A DNA stretch of 14,503 nt. Source: Thermoplasmatales archaeon SW_10_69_26 (lineage in GTDB: Archaea > Thermoplasmatota > SW-10-69-26). A program made the translations under genes and the position numbers. The stretch covers positions 1-14,503 of the forward strand of contig PXUB01000021.1 of NCBI GenBank assembly GCA_003009755.1. Reading direction: 5' to 3'. Numbering within the stretch: the first letter of the stretch is position 1; each line of letters opens with the position of its first letter. Of this stretch, positions 1 through 6,082 are shown piece after piece. Under the pieces are notes generated by a model, which was not told where the DNA came from, ran no database searches, and saw only the letters and a program-made list of their open reading frames with translations.

Positions 1-147
1 GCGATGATACGATACCTTGCACGTTGTGGGGTTTCCTAGCGTTGTCGCCGTCGACATCGACGTAGCCTGTGGCTACTCCTTCGTCTCGGCTCCGCGCTTT
101 CACCGCCTGAGGCCGAGCGAGAGCTGAACCCAAGCACAGCCGGCAGT
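1..147. other. Left-edge non-coding region with palindromes
   Basis: I see no convincing gene here. An ATG on the minus strand at 57 opens a frame that stays open to the window edge (19 codons, beginning M-S-T-A-T-T-L). It could be the start of a leftward gene, but nothing in it is recognisable. The stretch is less GC-rich than its surroundings. Two inverted repeats abut each other: 49-62 (arms CGTCGA/TCGACG, loop CA) and 62-76 (arms GTAGCC/GGCTAC, loop TGT). They lie downstream of the leftward gene that ends at 148. Confidence 0.4.
49..76. repeat. Two abutting perfect hairpins
   Basis: Seen directly: CGTCGA-CA-TCGACG at 49-62 is followed, sharing one base, by GTAGCC-TGT-GGCTAC at 62-76. Each stem is six perfect base pairs with a tiny loop. 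They sit about 70 to 100 bases beyond the stop of the leftward gene at 148, so a role in transcription termination or RNA processing is possible. No T-run follows on either strand, so this is not a classical terminator. An operator for an off-window gene is an alternative. Confidence 0.4.
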
Positions 148-929
148 CTAGATGGCGGGGGGCGACGGGAAGTAGGGCGCGATCGCCCACCCGGTGGCCA
201 GCAGCGCCGCCACGAAGACCGCGATCCCCAAACCCACGGCCCGGCTGCGGCTCTCCGCGGGCCGGACGGCGGCCACGACCGCGGCCCCGACACCGATCAG
301 TCCAAGCGGGGCCGAGAGCTGACCCACCGCTGGCCCTCCCCGGAGCAGGTGGCCGACGGCCACGGCGGCCACGGTCGCCACCGCGATCGACCCGACCGCC
401 CGGCGCGACGGTCCGGGGACCAGCAGCGGGACGCTGGCGAAAGCCAGGGCGATGCCGACCTCGAGGCCCAGAAGGCCCGGCCAGGGGACGCGGTGTCGAA
501 CGTGGCGCTGAGCGTCTGGTTGACGCTCCCGCGCTGCTCCCGGTCACCGGAGAGGGCCACGCCCGGATCCAGCGGCTCGACCGTGACAGGCCCCTGGGTC
601 GTCTGTGCCAGGATGAAGGGGCCGCTGTCCAGCTCGCCCCTGCGGTCGCCCTCGAGCGGAAACGCCGCCTTGTCGTAGCCGTGTCCGGCGCCGAACACCG
701 TGTATGTGACGTCCACCTGCGGGTCGTAGCGGGTGGCGATCCCGTCGCCGAGCTGGGGCTGGCGGGCGGCCACGCGGAGGTCGTCCTCGGCGATCCCGTC
801 CGTCTCGGCTTCGCTCGTGATGCCGCCCGACGCCTGGGGCGGTGGCGCGAGGAGGAGCGTCGCGACAAGCACGAGGGAACCGACGCCGAGGAGGACGAGG
901 CCTACCTTGCGGCGCTGACTCAACCCCAT
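148..929 (-). pseudogene. Small membrane protein gene broken by a frameshift
   Basis: The family is not recognised. Starting at ATG 929 (MGLSQRRKVG...), the product has an N-terminal membrane segment (about residues 9-28), an exported domain of roughly 115 residues with an NQT sequon, then loses coding character near residue 147 and becomes Arg/Ser/Trp-rich. In the adjacent frame, the same region reads as a clean hydrophobic multi-span tail (PGLLGLEVGIALAFASVPLL and onward, three to four membrane segments) to a stop at 148. Adding one C to the C4 run (plus-strand G4 at 484-487) joins the frames into exactly 261 codons. I infer one gene of about 260 residues interrupted by a one-base deletion or a sequencing error. 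The start is supported by a TATA-like box 26 bases upstream. A stop in the unshifted frame occurs at 297. Confidence 0.65.
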
Positions 930-1102
930 CGCCCCTCGGACGGCTCTATGAAAGATAAACCTGTCAAATCTATTCGCTGCCGGCCGAACAGCGCGCGACT
1001 CGATGTCGCCGGGCTCGAGGCCGCCGTCGAGGGCAAGCCTTGCCCGCCCCGGCCCTACCCACAGCTTCAAACCCTCGACCCCGTATCCCTGCGCGACGGC
1101 CG
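930..1102. other. Divergent intergenic region
   Basis: This region separates the leftward frameshifted gene (start 929) from the rightward DUF373 gene (start 1103). The leftward TATA-like box is clear (951-959). A weaker rightward candidate is CTTCAAACC at 1065-1073, which would place transcription start a few bases before ATG 1103. No small gene is evident. Confidence 0.45.
951..959 (-). promoter_or_regulatory. TATA-like box for the gene starting at 929
   Basis: The minus strand reads TTTATCTTT, an AT-rich island in GC-rich DNA. It is centred 26 bases from the A of the ATG at 929, the spacing expected of an archaeal TATA box when transcription starts at the start codon. No Shine-Dalgarno sequence precedes the ATG. 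The core TTATCTT recurs upstream of the ABC operon at 9787-9793. Confidence 0.6.
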
Positions 1103-2212
1103 ATGACGTTCCTCATCCTGTGCGTGGACCGGGACGACGATTTCGGCGCCAAGACCGGCGTCACCACGCCCATCATCGGCCGCGAAGAGAACCTGGACGC
1201 CGCGATCTCGCTCGGCTTGGCCGATCCCGAGGACACAGACACGAACTCGGTGCTGGCCGCGGTCAACGTCTACGACGACATGGTGCGCCAAGGCCACGAG
1301 GCCGAGGTCGCCACGATCTGCGGCGACCGCAACGTCGGGGCAACCAGCGACCGCGAGGTCAGCGAGCAACTGGACGACGTGCTGGCCGAGGTCGAACCCA
1401 GCTCGTGCATCCTCGTCACCGACGGCGCCGAGGACGAGTTCATTCTGCCGCTCATCACGAGCCGCGTCCGCGTCGACGCCGTCAAACGCGTCATCGTGCG
1501 CCAGAACCAGGACATCGAGGGCATCTACTACGTCATCAAGCGCGCCCTCGAGGACGAACGCATCCAACGCACCGTGTTCGTCCCGTTGGCCTTGGCATTG
1601 CTGGTGTACGGGTTCGCCGCGATCACCGGCTACCAGACGATGGGGCTCGGCCTGATCGCGATCGCCGTCGGCGCCTGGTTCATCGTCAAGGGCTTCCAGA
1701 TGGAGGACACGCTCGTCCGCCTGCTGCGGGACTTCTACGAAGGCCTGTCCAGCGGGCGCGTCACGCTGTTCACCAGCTTCCTCAGCGTCGCGTTGTTGCT
1801 GGGCGGCATCGTGTTCGCCTGGCAGGACGTGCAGAACCTCGGGGCCGCCAGCCAGGTCGGCAAAGCGATCGTGTTCCTCACCACCCTCATGTGGTGGGCG
1901 ATCGTCGCCACGTTGCTGACCGCCGGCGGCCGCGTGCTGGACGCCTGGGTGACCGAACGCCGGATCCTGTGGAGCTACTGGCTGTTACCGTTCGGCTTGT
2001 TCGCCACCGGCCTGATCGCGACGAGCGTCCTCAGCATCGTCAGCCGCATCCACGCCGGCGTCCCCGCCAGCCAGCTCGTCGATCTGGGGGACTTCCTCTA
2101 CCTGCTCGGCGGCGTCTTCACCGCCGTCGTCGGCTGGTCCAGCCACCACTACATCCAGAGCCGCATGCGATCGGGCACCACCGCCTCGCCTCAGGAGACC
2201 GAGAGCACATGA
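1103..2212 (+). CDS. DUF373 family archaeal membrane protein
   Basis: A 369-residue protein matching the archaeal DUF373 family, whose biochemical function is unknown to me. The N-terminal soluble domain (about 1-150) carries the family signature CVDRDDDFGAKTG (7-19) followed by a P-I-I-G-R motif. SVLAAVNVYDDM, CGDRNVG and VTDGAEDEF follow, giving an acidic Rossmann-like fold. From about residue 155 onward there are roughly six or seven hydrophobic segments, so the N-terminal domain is probably cytoplasmic on an integral membrane body. ATG 1103 is chosen because the signature starts immediately after it and a weak TATA-like element lies upstream. The stop overlaps the next ATG (ATGA at 2209-2212), indicating translational coupling with the pterin kinase gene. 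Confidence 0.88.
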   Translation: MTFLILCVDRDDDFGAKTGVTTPIIGREENLDAAISLGLADPEDTDTNSVLAAVNVYDDMVRQGHEAEVATICGDRNVGATSDREVSEQLDDVLAEVEPSSCILVTDGAEDEFILPLITSRVRVDAVKRVIVRQNQDIEGIYYVIKRALEDERIQRTVFVPLALALLVYGFAAITGYQTMGLGLIAIAVGAWFIVKGFQMEDTLVRLLRDFYEGLSSGRVTLFTSFLSVALLLGGIVFAWQDVQNLGAASQVGKAIVFLTTLMWWAIVATLLTAGGRVLDAWVTERRILWSYWLLPFGLFATGLIATSVLSIVSRIHAGVPASQLVDLGDFLYLLGGVFTAVVGWSSHHYIQSRMRSGTTASPQETEST

Positions 2213-2940
2213 TCGACGCTGAGAGCCACTACCGCACCGCCCAGGAGCTGCTCGGGCTCGACCGCGAGTCCGACCGACGGGTCGCCCAGCGCCTCTCCGA
2301 CGCGCTCGTCGACCACGAGGCGATCCACCCCGAGGAGGTCGAACCCGAGCTCGCCGACGCCGTCGTGCAGGTGCTCGGTCCCCGCCCGGGCGGCGCCGAG
2401 GACCTGGACGCGGAGAAGCCGATCGTGGCGGCCGGCGGCGCCGTCCGCCAGGCGCTCAGCGCCGGCATCCAACCCACGTTGGTCGTCACCGACCTCGACG
2501 GCTCCGACATGGCGCACGAGATGTTCTCCCGCGCCGGCGTCCCGATGGCCGTCCACGGCCACGGCGACAACCGCGCTCTCGTGGACCGCCTGCTGCCCGA
2601 GCTCGAGGGCCCGATGTTCGGCACCAGCCAGACCGACCCGCCCGACGATCCGGTCCCCTTGCACCGCTTTGGCGGGTTCACGGACGGCGATCGCGCCTGC
2701 TTCATCGCTGCCGCGCTCGGTGCGCGCAGCGTCGAGCTCGTCGGCTGGGACTTCGAGGAGCCGATCGGCGGCGACCCCGTCAAGCAGAAGAAGCTCAACC
2801 TCGCCGCCCGCCTGCTCGAGGACCTGGCGATCCCGCTCCGCGTGCAGGAACCCCGCGAGCCGGAGGTCGCCAGCTTCGAGGAGCTGGATCTCGGCGACAG
2901 CATCCCGATGGACGTCGAGGACCCTGACCAGCCAGAGTAG
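2209..2940 (+). CDS. mptE: MptE-like 6-hydroxymethyl-7,8-dihydropterin pyrophosphokinase
   Basis: A 243-residue DUF115/MptE-like protein. Characterised archaeal MptE transfers pyrophosphate from ATP to 6-hydroxymethyl-7,8-dihydropterin, a step towards folates or methanopterin-type cofactors in the cytosol. Visible motifs are VTDLDG (93-98), HGHGDN (116-121), GFTDGDRA (156-163) and GWDF (179-182), which match the conserved acidic metal- and nucleotide-binding positions of the family, followed by a KQKKLN stretch near 192. Its ATG overlaps the TGA of the DUF373 gene, so it is translated from the same message. An AGGAG about 11 bases upstream is a poor Shine-Dalgarno match, so coupling probably dominates. 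The enzyme class is firm, but the exact pterin end product cannot be read from this window. Confidence 0.87.
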   Translation: MIDAESHYRTAQELLGLDRESDRRVAQRLSDALVDHEAIHPEEVEPELADAVVQVLGPRPGGAEDLDAEKPIVAAGGAVRQALSAGIQPTLVVTDLDGSDMAHEMFSRAGVPMAVHGHGDNRALVDRLLPELEGPMFGTSQTDPPDDPVPLHRFGGFTDGDRACFIAAALGARSVELVGWDFEEPIGGDPVKQKKLNLAARLLEDLAIPLRVQEPREPEVASFEELDLGDSIPMDVEDPDQPE

Positions 2941-2997
2941 GTTCGGTTCGACGTCGTATCGCCAACGCTTGACAGGCTCCCGCACGCTCGACCATCG

Positions 2998-3288
2998 ATG
3001 GCTGGGAACCGATGGACCGGGCTGGCGCTCGTGGGCCTGTTGGCGTTGATCGCTCAGCCCGCGGCCCTCGTGGCCACGCCAGCACCGCACACGAGCGTGG
3101 GGGAGGATCCGGCCCGCGAGTGCTCGACGTTGGACAGCCTCGACGATCCCGAGCTGGTCGAGACCGTCCTCGCGGCCGAGGCCGACGTGGACCAGGCAAG
3201 CGACGTCTGCCTCGAGGACGTCTCGACGGTCGCTGACGAGATCCCCGGGACCGCCCTCGTCGACGCCGACCCCGACGCGCTCGGCTGA
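2998..3288 (+). CDS. Small secreted acidic protein, hypothetical
   Basis: A 96-residue protein of unknown family. Residues 1-27 form a signal peptide (MAGNRWTGLALVGLLALIAQ, then a small-residue P-A-A-L-V-A-T-P-A region). The mature part is strongly acidic with very few basic residues, and it has two cysteines (in RECSTL and DVCLED) that could form one disulfide. Codon usage is GC3-rich like the neighbours. It begins 57 bases after the MptE stop on the same strand and could be a third gene of that transcript or have its own weak promoter (an AACGCTTGACA stretch about 29 bases upstream). The gene ahead on the other strand converges on it. Its presence as a real gene is likely; its function is unknown. 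Confidence 0.65.
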   Translation: MAGNRWTGLALVGLLALIAQPAALVATPAPHTSVGEDPARECSTLDSLDDPELVETVLAAEADVDQASDVCLEDVSTVADEIPGTALVDADPDALG

Positions 3289-3301
3289 GGCCCGGGTCCG
3301 G

Positions 3302-3328
3302 GTCGGCGGGCTGGCGCCCGCCGCCGAC
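3302..3328. terminator. GC-rich hairpin between convergent genes
   Basis: The arm GTCGGCGGGC (3302-3311), with loop TGGC, pairs with GCCCGCCGCCGAC (3316-3328). Pairing is complete apart from a three-base bulge. It lies between two convergent stop codons (3288 on plus, 3346 on minus), so it could act in both directions as a barrier or a 3'-end processing structure. No T-tract follows, so the terminator label is tentative. Confidence 0.35.
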
Positions 3329-3345
3329 GCTGGTCACCGGTCCCG

Positions 3346-4383
3346 CTATTCGACCGTCTCGGAGTAGCTCCAGCCGCCGGCCAGGGCGACGTCGACCTCG
3401 GCGTCGTTCTGCGTGGAGACGTCGATCGTCCAGTCGCCGGGCTCGAAGTCCCGCACGGTCTCGAACTCGAACTCGTCGCCCTCCGAGCTCGTGATGTCCT
3501 GGCGGCTGTAGATCTCGTTGCCTTCGCCGTCGGTGATCTGCACCGAGGCCCGGTCGTTGTCCGGGTTCGGGATCGAGACGACGACGTTGTAGGCCACCAG
3601 GTCGTAGGGCCCGTACTTGCCGTCCTTGGCGCTGGCACCGTCGACGAGCACCTGGTCGGTGCAGCCGGACGGGAACGAGCAGTCCTCGCTCGTGTACGAC
3701 TGGTCGTGCAGCTTGTCGGGCCGCACGAAGTAGCCGGTGCCGGAGGTCTCCCGCTCGTGGTCCTGCAGGCGCAGCTCGTGCAGCTGCGTGCCATCCTGGT
3801 CGGTCACGATCAGCTTGCTGAACCACTGGATCTCGGGGATGTAGTCGTACGTGAGGCGGAACCCGTCGTCCCCCTCGGCCACGATCTCGAAGCCCTCGAA
3901 GGTGCCGGCCTCGGTCTCGATCGCGTCCGAGTAGGTGGCCTCGGCGTCGAGCTCGCCCTCGTGCTGGCGGACGAAGAACGACGTCGTCCACTCGTCGCCG
4001 TCCTGGATCGGGAAATCGTACATCGAGCGGGGCTCGCCCTTCTCGTACACGCCGAGGTTGCCCTTCTGCAACCGCCCCAGTTGCGGGTTGACCTCGAAGA
4101 TCGCGTGCTGGAGGGCGGTGTCCTCGTCGGTGCTGCCGATCCGGTAGAGGTCGGCGGTCTCGTTGTAGACCATCATCGTCGTCTCGGTCTGCGGGAACCC
4201 GTGCGTGTCGATCGAGTACGTCCACGCGTCCCCGAGCTGCCATCGTGGGATCTCGGCCGTGAGGGGGGCCTCCTCGTCGGTGTCCGGATCCTCGGTCTCG
4301 GCTGGATCGGTGCCGGCGCATCCGGCCCATCCGACGGTGACGAGCGCCACGGTCAACACCAGGACCTTGCCCTTGGCTACCAT
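3346..4383 (-). CDS. Predicted secreted lipoprotein, hypothetical
   Basis: A 345-residue protein of no family I can name. The N-terminus has lysines at 4 and 6, a hydrophobic core, and a lipobox-like VGWAGC with Cys22 as the probable lipidated residue. An acidic linker (T-D-P-A-E-T-E-D...) follows, so it is expected to be anchored outside the membrane. After the linker comes WQLGDAWTYSIDTHG, a W-x-x-G-D-x-W-T-Y motif I associate with beta-rich secreted archaeal proteins. The rest is strand-rich and acidic, with a Cys pair in DCSFPSGCTD. The C-terminus (about 260-345) resembles a small beta-sandwich, with an EPGDWTIDVS strand near 320. It lies downstream of, and on the same strand as, the secreted hydrolase (119 bases away), with its own upstream inverted repeats. 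A ligand-binding or surface role is inference only. Confidence 0.75.
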   Translation of the reverse strand: MVAKGKVLVLTVALVTVGWAGCAGTDPAETEDPDTDEEAPLTAEIPRWQLGDAWTYSIDTHGFPQTETTMMVYNETADLYRIGSTDEDTALQHAIFEVNPQLGRLQKGNLGVYEKGEPRSMYDFPIQDGDEWTTSFFVRQHEGELDAEATYSDAIETEAGTFEGFEIVAEGDDGFRLTYDYIPEIQWFSKLIVTDQDGTQLHELRLQDHERETSGTGYFVRPDKLHDQSYTSEDCSFPSGCTDQVLVDGASAKDGKYGPYDLVAYNVVVSIPNPDNDRASVQITDGEGNEIYSRQDITSSEGDEFEFETVRDFEPGDWTIDVSTQNDAEVDVALAGGWSYSETVE

Positions 4384-4501
4384 CGAACCACGCAGCCCTT
4401 ATGGGGCTCAAGAGCGTTGTGGAAGCCCCGTTGAAGGGCTGGGCGGCCGAAGCCGATCCTCGCGCCTCCCAGCCCTCCCCTGGGTCGGGTCGGAGCGAGC
4501 C
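4384..4501. other. Intergenic region between hydrolase and lipoprotein
   Basis: No gene is seen here. Reading leftward, it contains a short hairpin (CCCAG at 4468-4472 with CTGGG at 4480-4484) just past the hydrolase stop, a possible 3'-end structure, then the paired AGCCC/GGGCT repeats. No TATA-like element sits at the usual distance from ATG 4383. The nearest AT-rich word (CATAAG on minus, 4399-4404) is only about 19 bases away. Confidence 0.4.
4394..4440. repeat. Paired inverted repeats upstream of the lipoprotein gene
   Basis: Two inverted repeats share the same arms: AGCCC (4394-4398) with GGGCT (4404-4408), and AGCCC (4424-4428) with GGGCT (4436-4440). The left arms are 30 bases apart, close to three helical turns. 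They cover roughly -11 to -57 relative to the ATG at 4383, where a core promoter would sit, so an operator is conceivable. Five-base arms are short for GC-rich DNA, so chance is a serious alternative. Confidence 0.35.
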
Positions 4502-6034
4502 TCAACTGGCCGGCACCGGCAGCCCAACCTCGACGTCCTCGAAGGCGACCGTGCCCGGCGTGCGGCTGCCGTGGTGGACGAACATGTCCGAGGTGGGCGA
4601 GACGACGAGGTACAGCGTCTCGTCCTCGGCCACCTCGGTCGCCACGCCCGGCAGCTCCATCGACAGATCCTCCTGCGCGACCGGGAGATCGCGCTGGACG
4701 GGCAACACGTTGTTGGACAGCATCTGGGCTTGAGCGGGTGAGGGACCCACGGCCAGGCCCAGGAAGGCGCGCTGGTCGACGCCGGCCGTGGTCAGCGTGG
4801 CGTCCAGCTGCGGGACCCCGGCCACCGTCGTGGGGCCCTCGGTCAACGGCAGGTAGACGGGCGCGCCGGCGCCGGAGGGCGTGGCGGCGACCTGGGCCGG
4901 GCCGGCGTCGACGGTCTGCGTCGGCTCGACGCTGTCGACGGCCAGGCAGCCGCCGTCGTCGGTCGCGAGCCGGTAGGCGGTGCCCGGCATCGGGTTGTCG
5001 GCGCCCGTCAGCTGGTTCTCGAGGAACGCCAGCCGCAGCTCGTCGAAGCCCTCGTGGTCGCCCACGGACGAGCAGGGATCGCCGCTGGCCAACGTGCCTG
5101 GCGGGTACGCGTTCGGGAGGGCGTGCCCGCCGTTGTAGCCGACGAGGTAGCTGTCGGCGCGAGCGTCCGCGGTCAGCGTCCGCTGGTAATTGTCGACGGC
5201 CTGGTTGAGGGTGAACAGGTTGTCGGTGAGGCCCTGGCGCATCAAGGTGGGCACGTCCAGCTGCACGCCATCGGAGACGAACCCGGCAGGACTGTTCTCG
5301 GTGAAGTCGGCGACCACGTCGTGGACGCCCGGCACGGTGCCGTCGGGCAGCTGGCCGGTCGCCAGCCCGTAGGCGAAGGCCTCGTGGATGCCTTGGTGGA
5401 CGTTCGTGGCGCCGGCCGCGTACAGGGCGTCGACCCACACGCTGCGGATCACGTCGTCGGGCGCCAGGCTCTGCACGAGGTCGTACCACGTGATCTCGGG
5501 CGCCAGCGCATCGAGGCGCGTGTCGCCGGTCTCCTGGATCTCGGTGAGCGCCGTGATGAACTGGTACCCGCCGCCGTAGCTGCCCCCGATCGCGCCCATC
5601 ACGGGGTCCTGGGGCCCCTCGGTCTGGACCCACGGGAGGCTGGCGACGTGGTCGATGACGGCCTTGTTGTCCTGCCCCTCCAGATCGGGGTCGTGGACGT
5701 GGGCCTCGCCCCCGGAGTTGCCGAACCCGCGCTGGGTGACGGAGACGACACCGAACCCGGCGTCGAGCAAGGCATCGAAGCTCGCGCAGTCGTCGGCGCG
5801 GCTGCCGCCCCAGCCGTGACTGTGCATGACGACCGGCGCCGGATCCTCGGCGCTGGCGTCGGCAGGCTGGCAGACCAGCGTGTCGATCTCGGTCCCGTCG
5901 AAGCTCTCGACGGTCGTGGTGGTTCGCTCGGGTTCGCTGGCTTGGGCGCCCGGCAGCGAAGCCAAGCCGGCGACCAAGAGCAGCGTGCTTGCAACGATCG
6001 CGGTCGCTCGTCGGCCCAACATCGTTCCTCCCAT
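4502..6034 (-). CDS. Secreted alpha/beta hydrolase, S15/CocE-like peptidase or esterase
   Basis: A 510-residue exported hydrolase. From ATG 6034 the N-terminus is a signal peptide (GRRATAIVASTLLLVAGLAS, likely cleaved after A-Q-A near residue 32). The hydrolase domain starts with VVMHSHGWGG (oxyanion region, about 68-77). QRGFGNSGG follows near 101, then the nucleophile elbow GGSYGGG with Ser152, and the likely acid Asp271 (GLTDN) and base His304 (NGGHALP). The remaining 200 residues are strand-rich, matching the C-terminal jelly roll of X-Pro dipeptidyl-peptidase/CocE relatives. The substrate could be a peptide or an ester. Other starts are ATG 6022, preceded by GGAGG four bases upstream, and GTG 6049. 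I prefer 6034 because a TATA-like box is centred 26 bases upstream. It follows the ABC permease gene on the same strand but has its own promoter. Confidence 0.85.
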   Translation of the reverse strand: MGGTMLGRRATAIVASTLLLVAGLASLPGAQASEPERTTTTVESFDGTEIDTLVCQPADASAEDPAPVVMHSHGWGGSRADDCASFDALLDAGFGVVSVTQRGFGNSGGEAHVHDPDLEGQDNKAVIDHVASLPWVQTEGPQDPVMGAIGGSYGGGYQFITALTEIQETGDTRLDALAPEITWYDLVQSLAPDDVIRSVWVDALYAAGATNVHQGIHEAFAYGLATGQLPDGTVPGVHDVVADFTENSPAGFVSDGVQLDVPTLMRQGLTDNLFTLNQAVDNYQRTLTADARADSYLVGYNGGHALPNAYPPGTLASGDPCSSVGDHEGFDELRLAFLENQLTGADNPMPGTAYRLATDDGGCLAVDSVEPTQTVDAGPAQVAATPSGAGAPVYLPLTEGPTTVAGVPQLDATLTTAGVDQRAFLGLAVGPSPAQAQMLSNNVLPVQRDLPVAQEDLSMELPGVATEVAEDETLYLVVSPTSDMFVHHGSRTPGTVAFEDVEVGLPVPAS

Positions 6035-6055
6035 GACAGAGGAAACCACAGGGGA

Positions 6056-6063
6056 GGGATAGG
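6056..6063 (-). promoter_or_regulatory. TATA-like box for the secreted hydrolase
   Basis: The minus strand reads CCTATCCC, centred about 26 bases from ATG 6034 in the gap after the permease stop (6083). The spacing fits leaderless transcription from that ATG. The sequence is a weaker TATA match than the boxes at 951 and 9787. Confidence 0.4.
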
Positions 6064-6082
6064 CGTTGCGGGCAGCGGCCGG

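Noticed and set aside
1003-2208. Upstream extension of the MptE frame
   Set aside because: It overlaps the DUF373 gene with Arg/Pro/His-rich sequence; the ATGA overlap at 2209 is the natural start.
4396-4406. CCCATAAGGG (minus) as the promoter of the lipoprotein gene
   Set aside because: It is centred only about 19 bases from the ATG, too close for a TATA box with a start at or before that codon. It is better seen as part of the inverted repeat.
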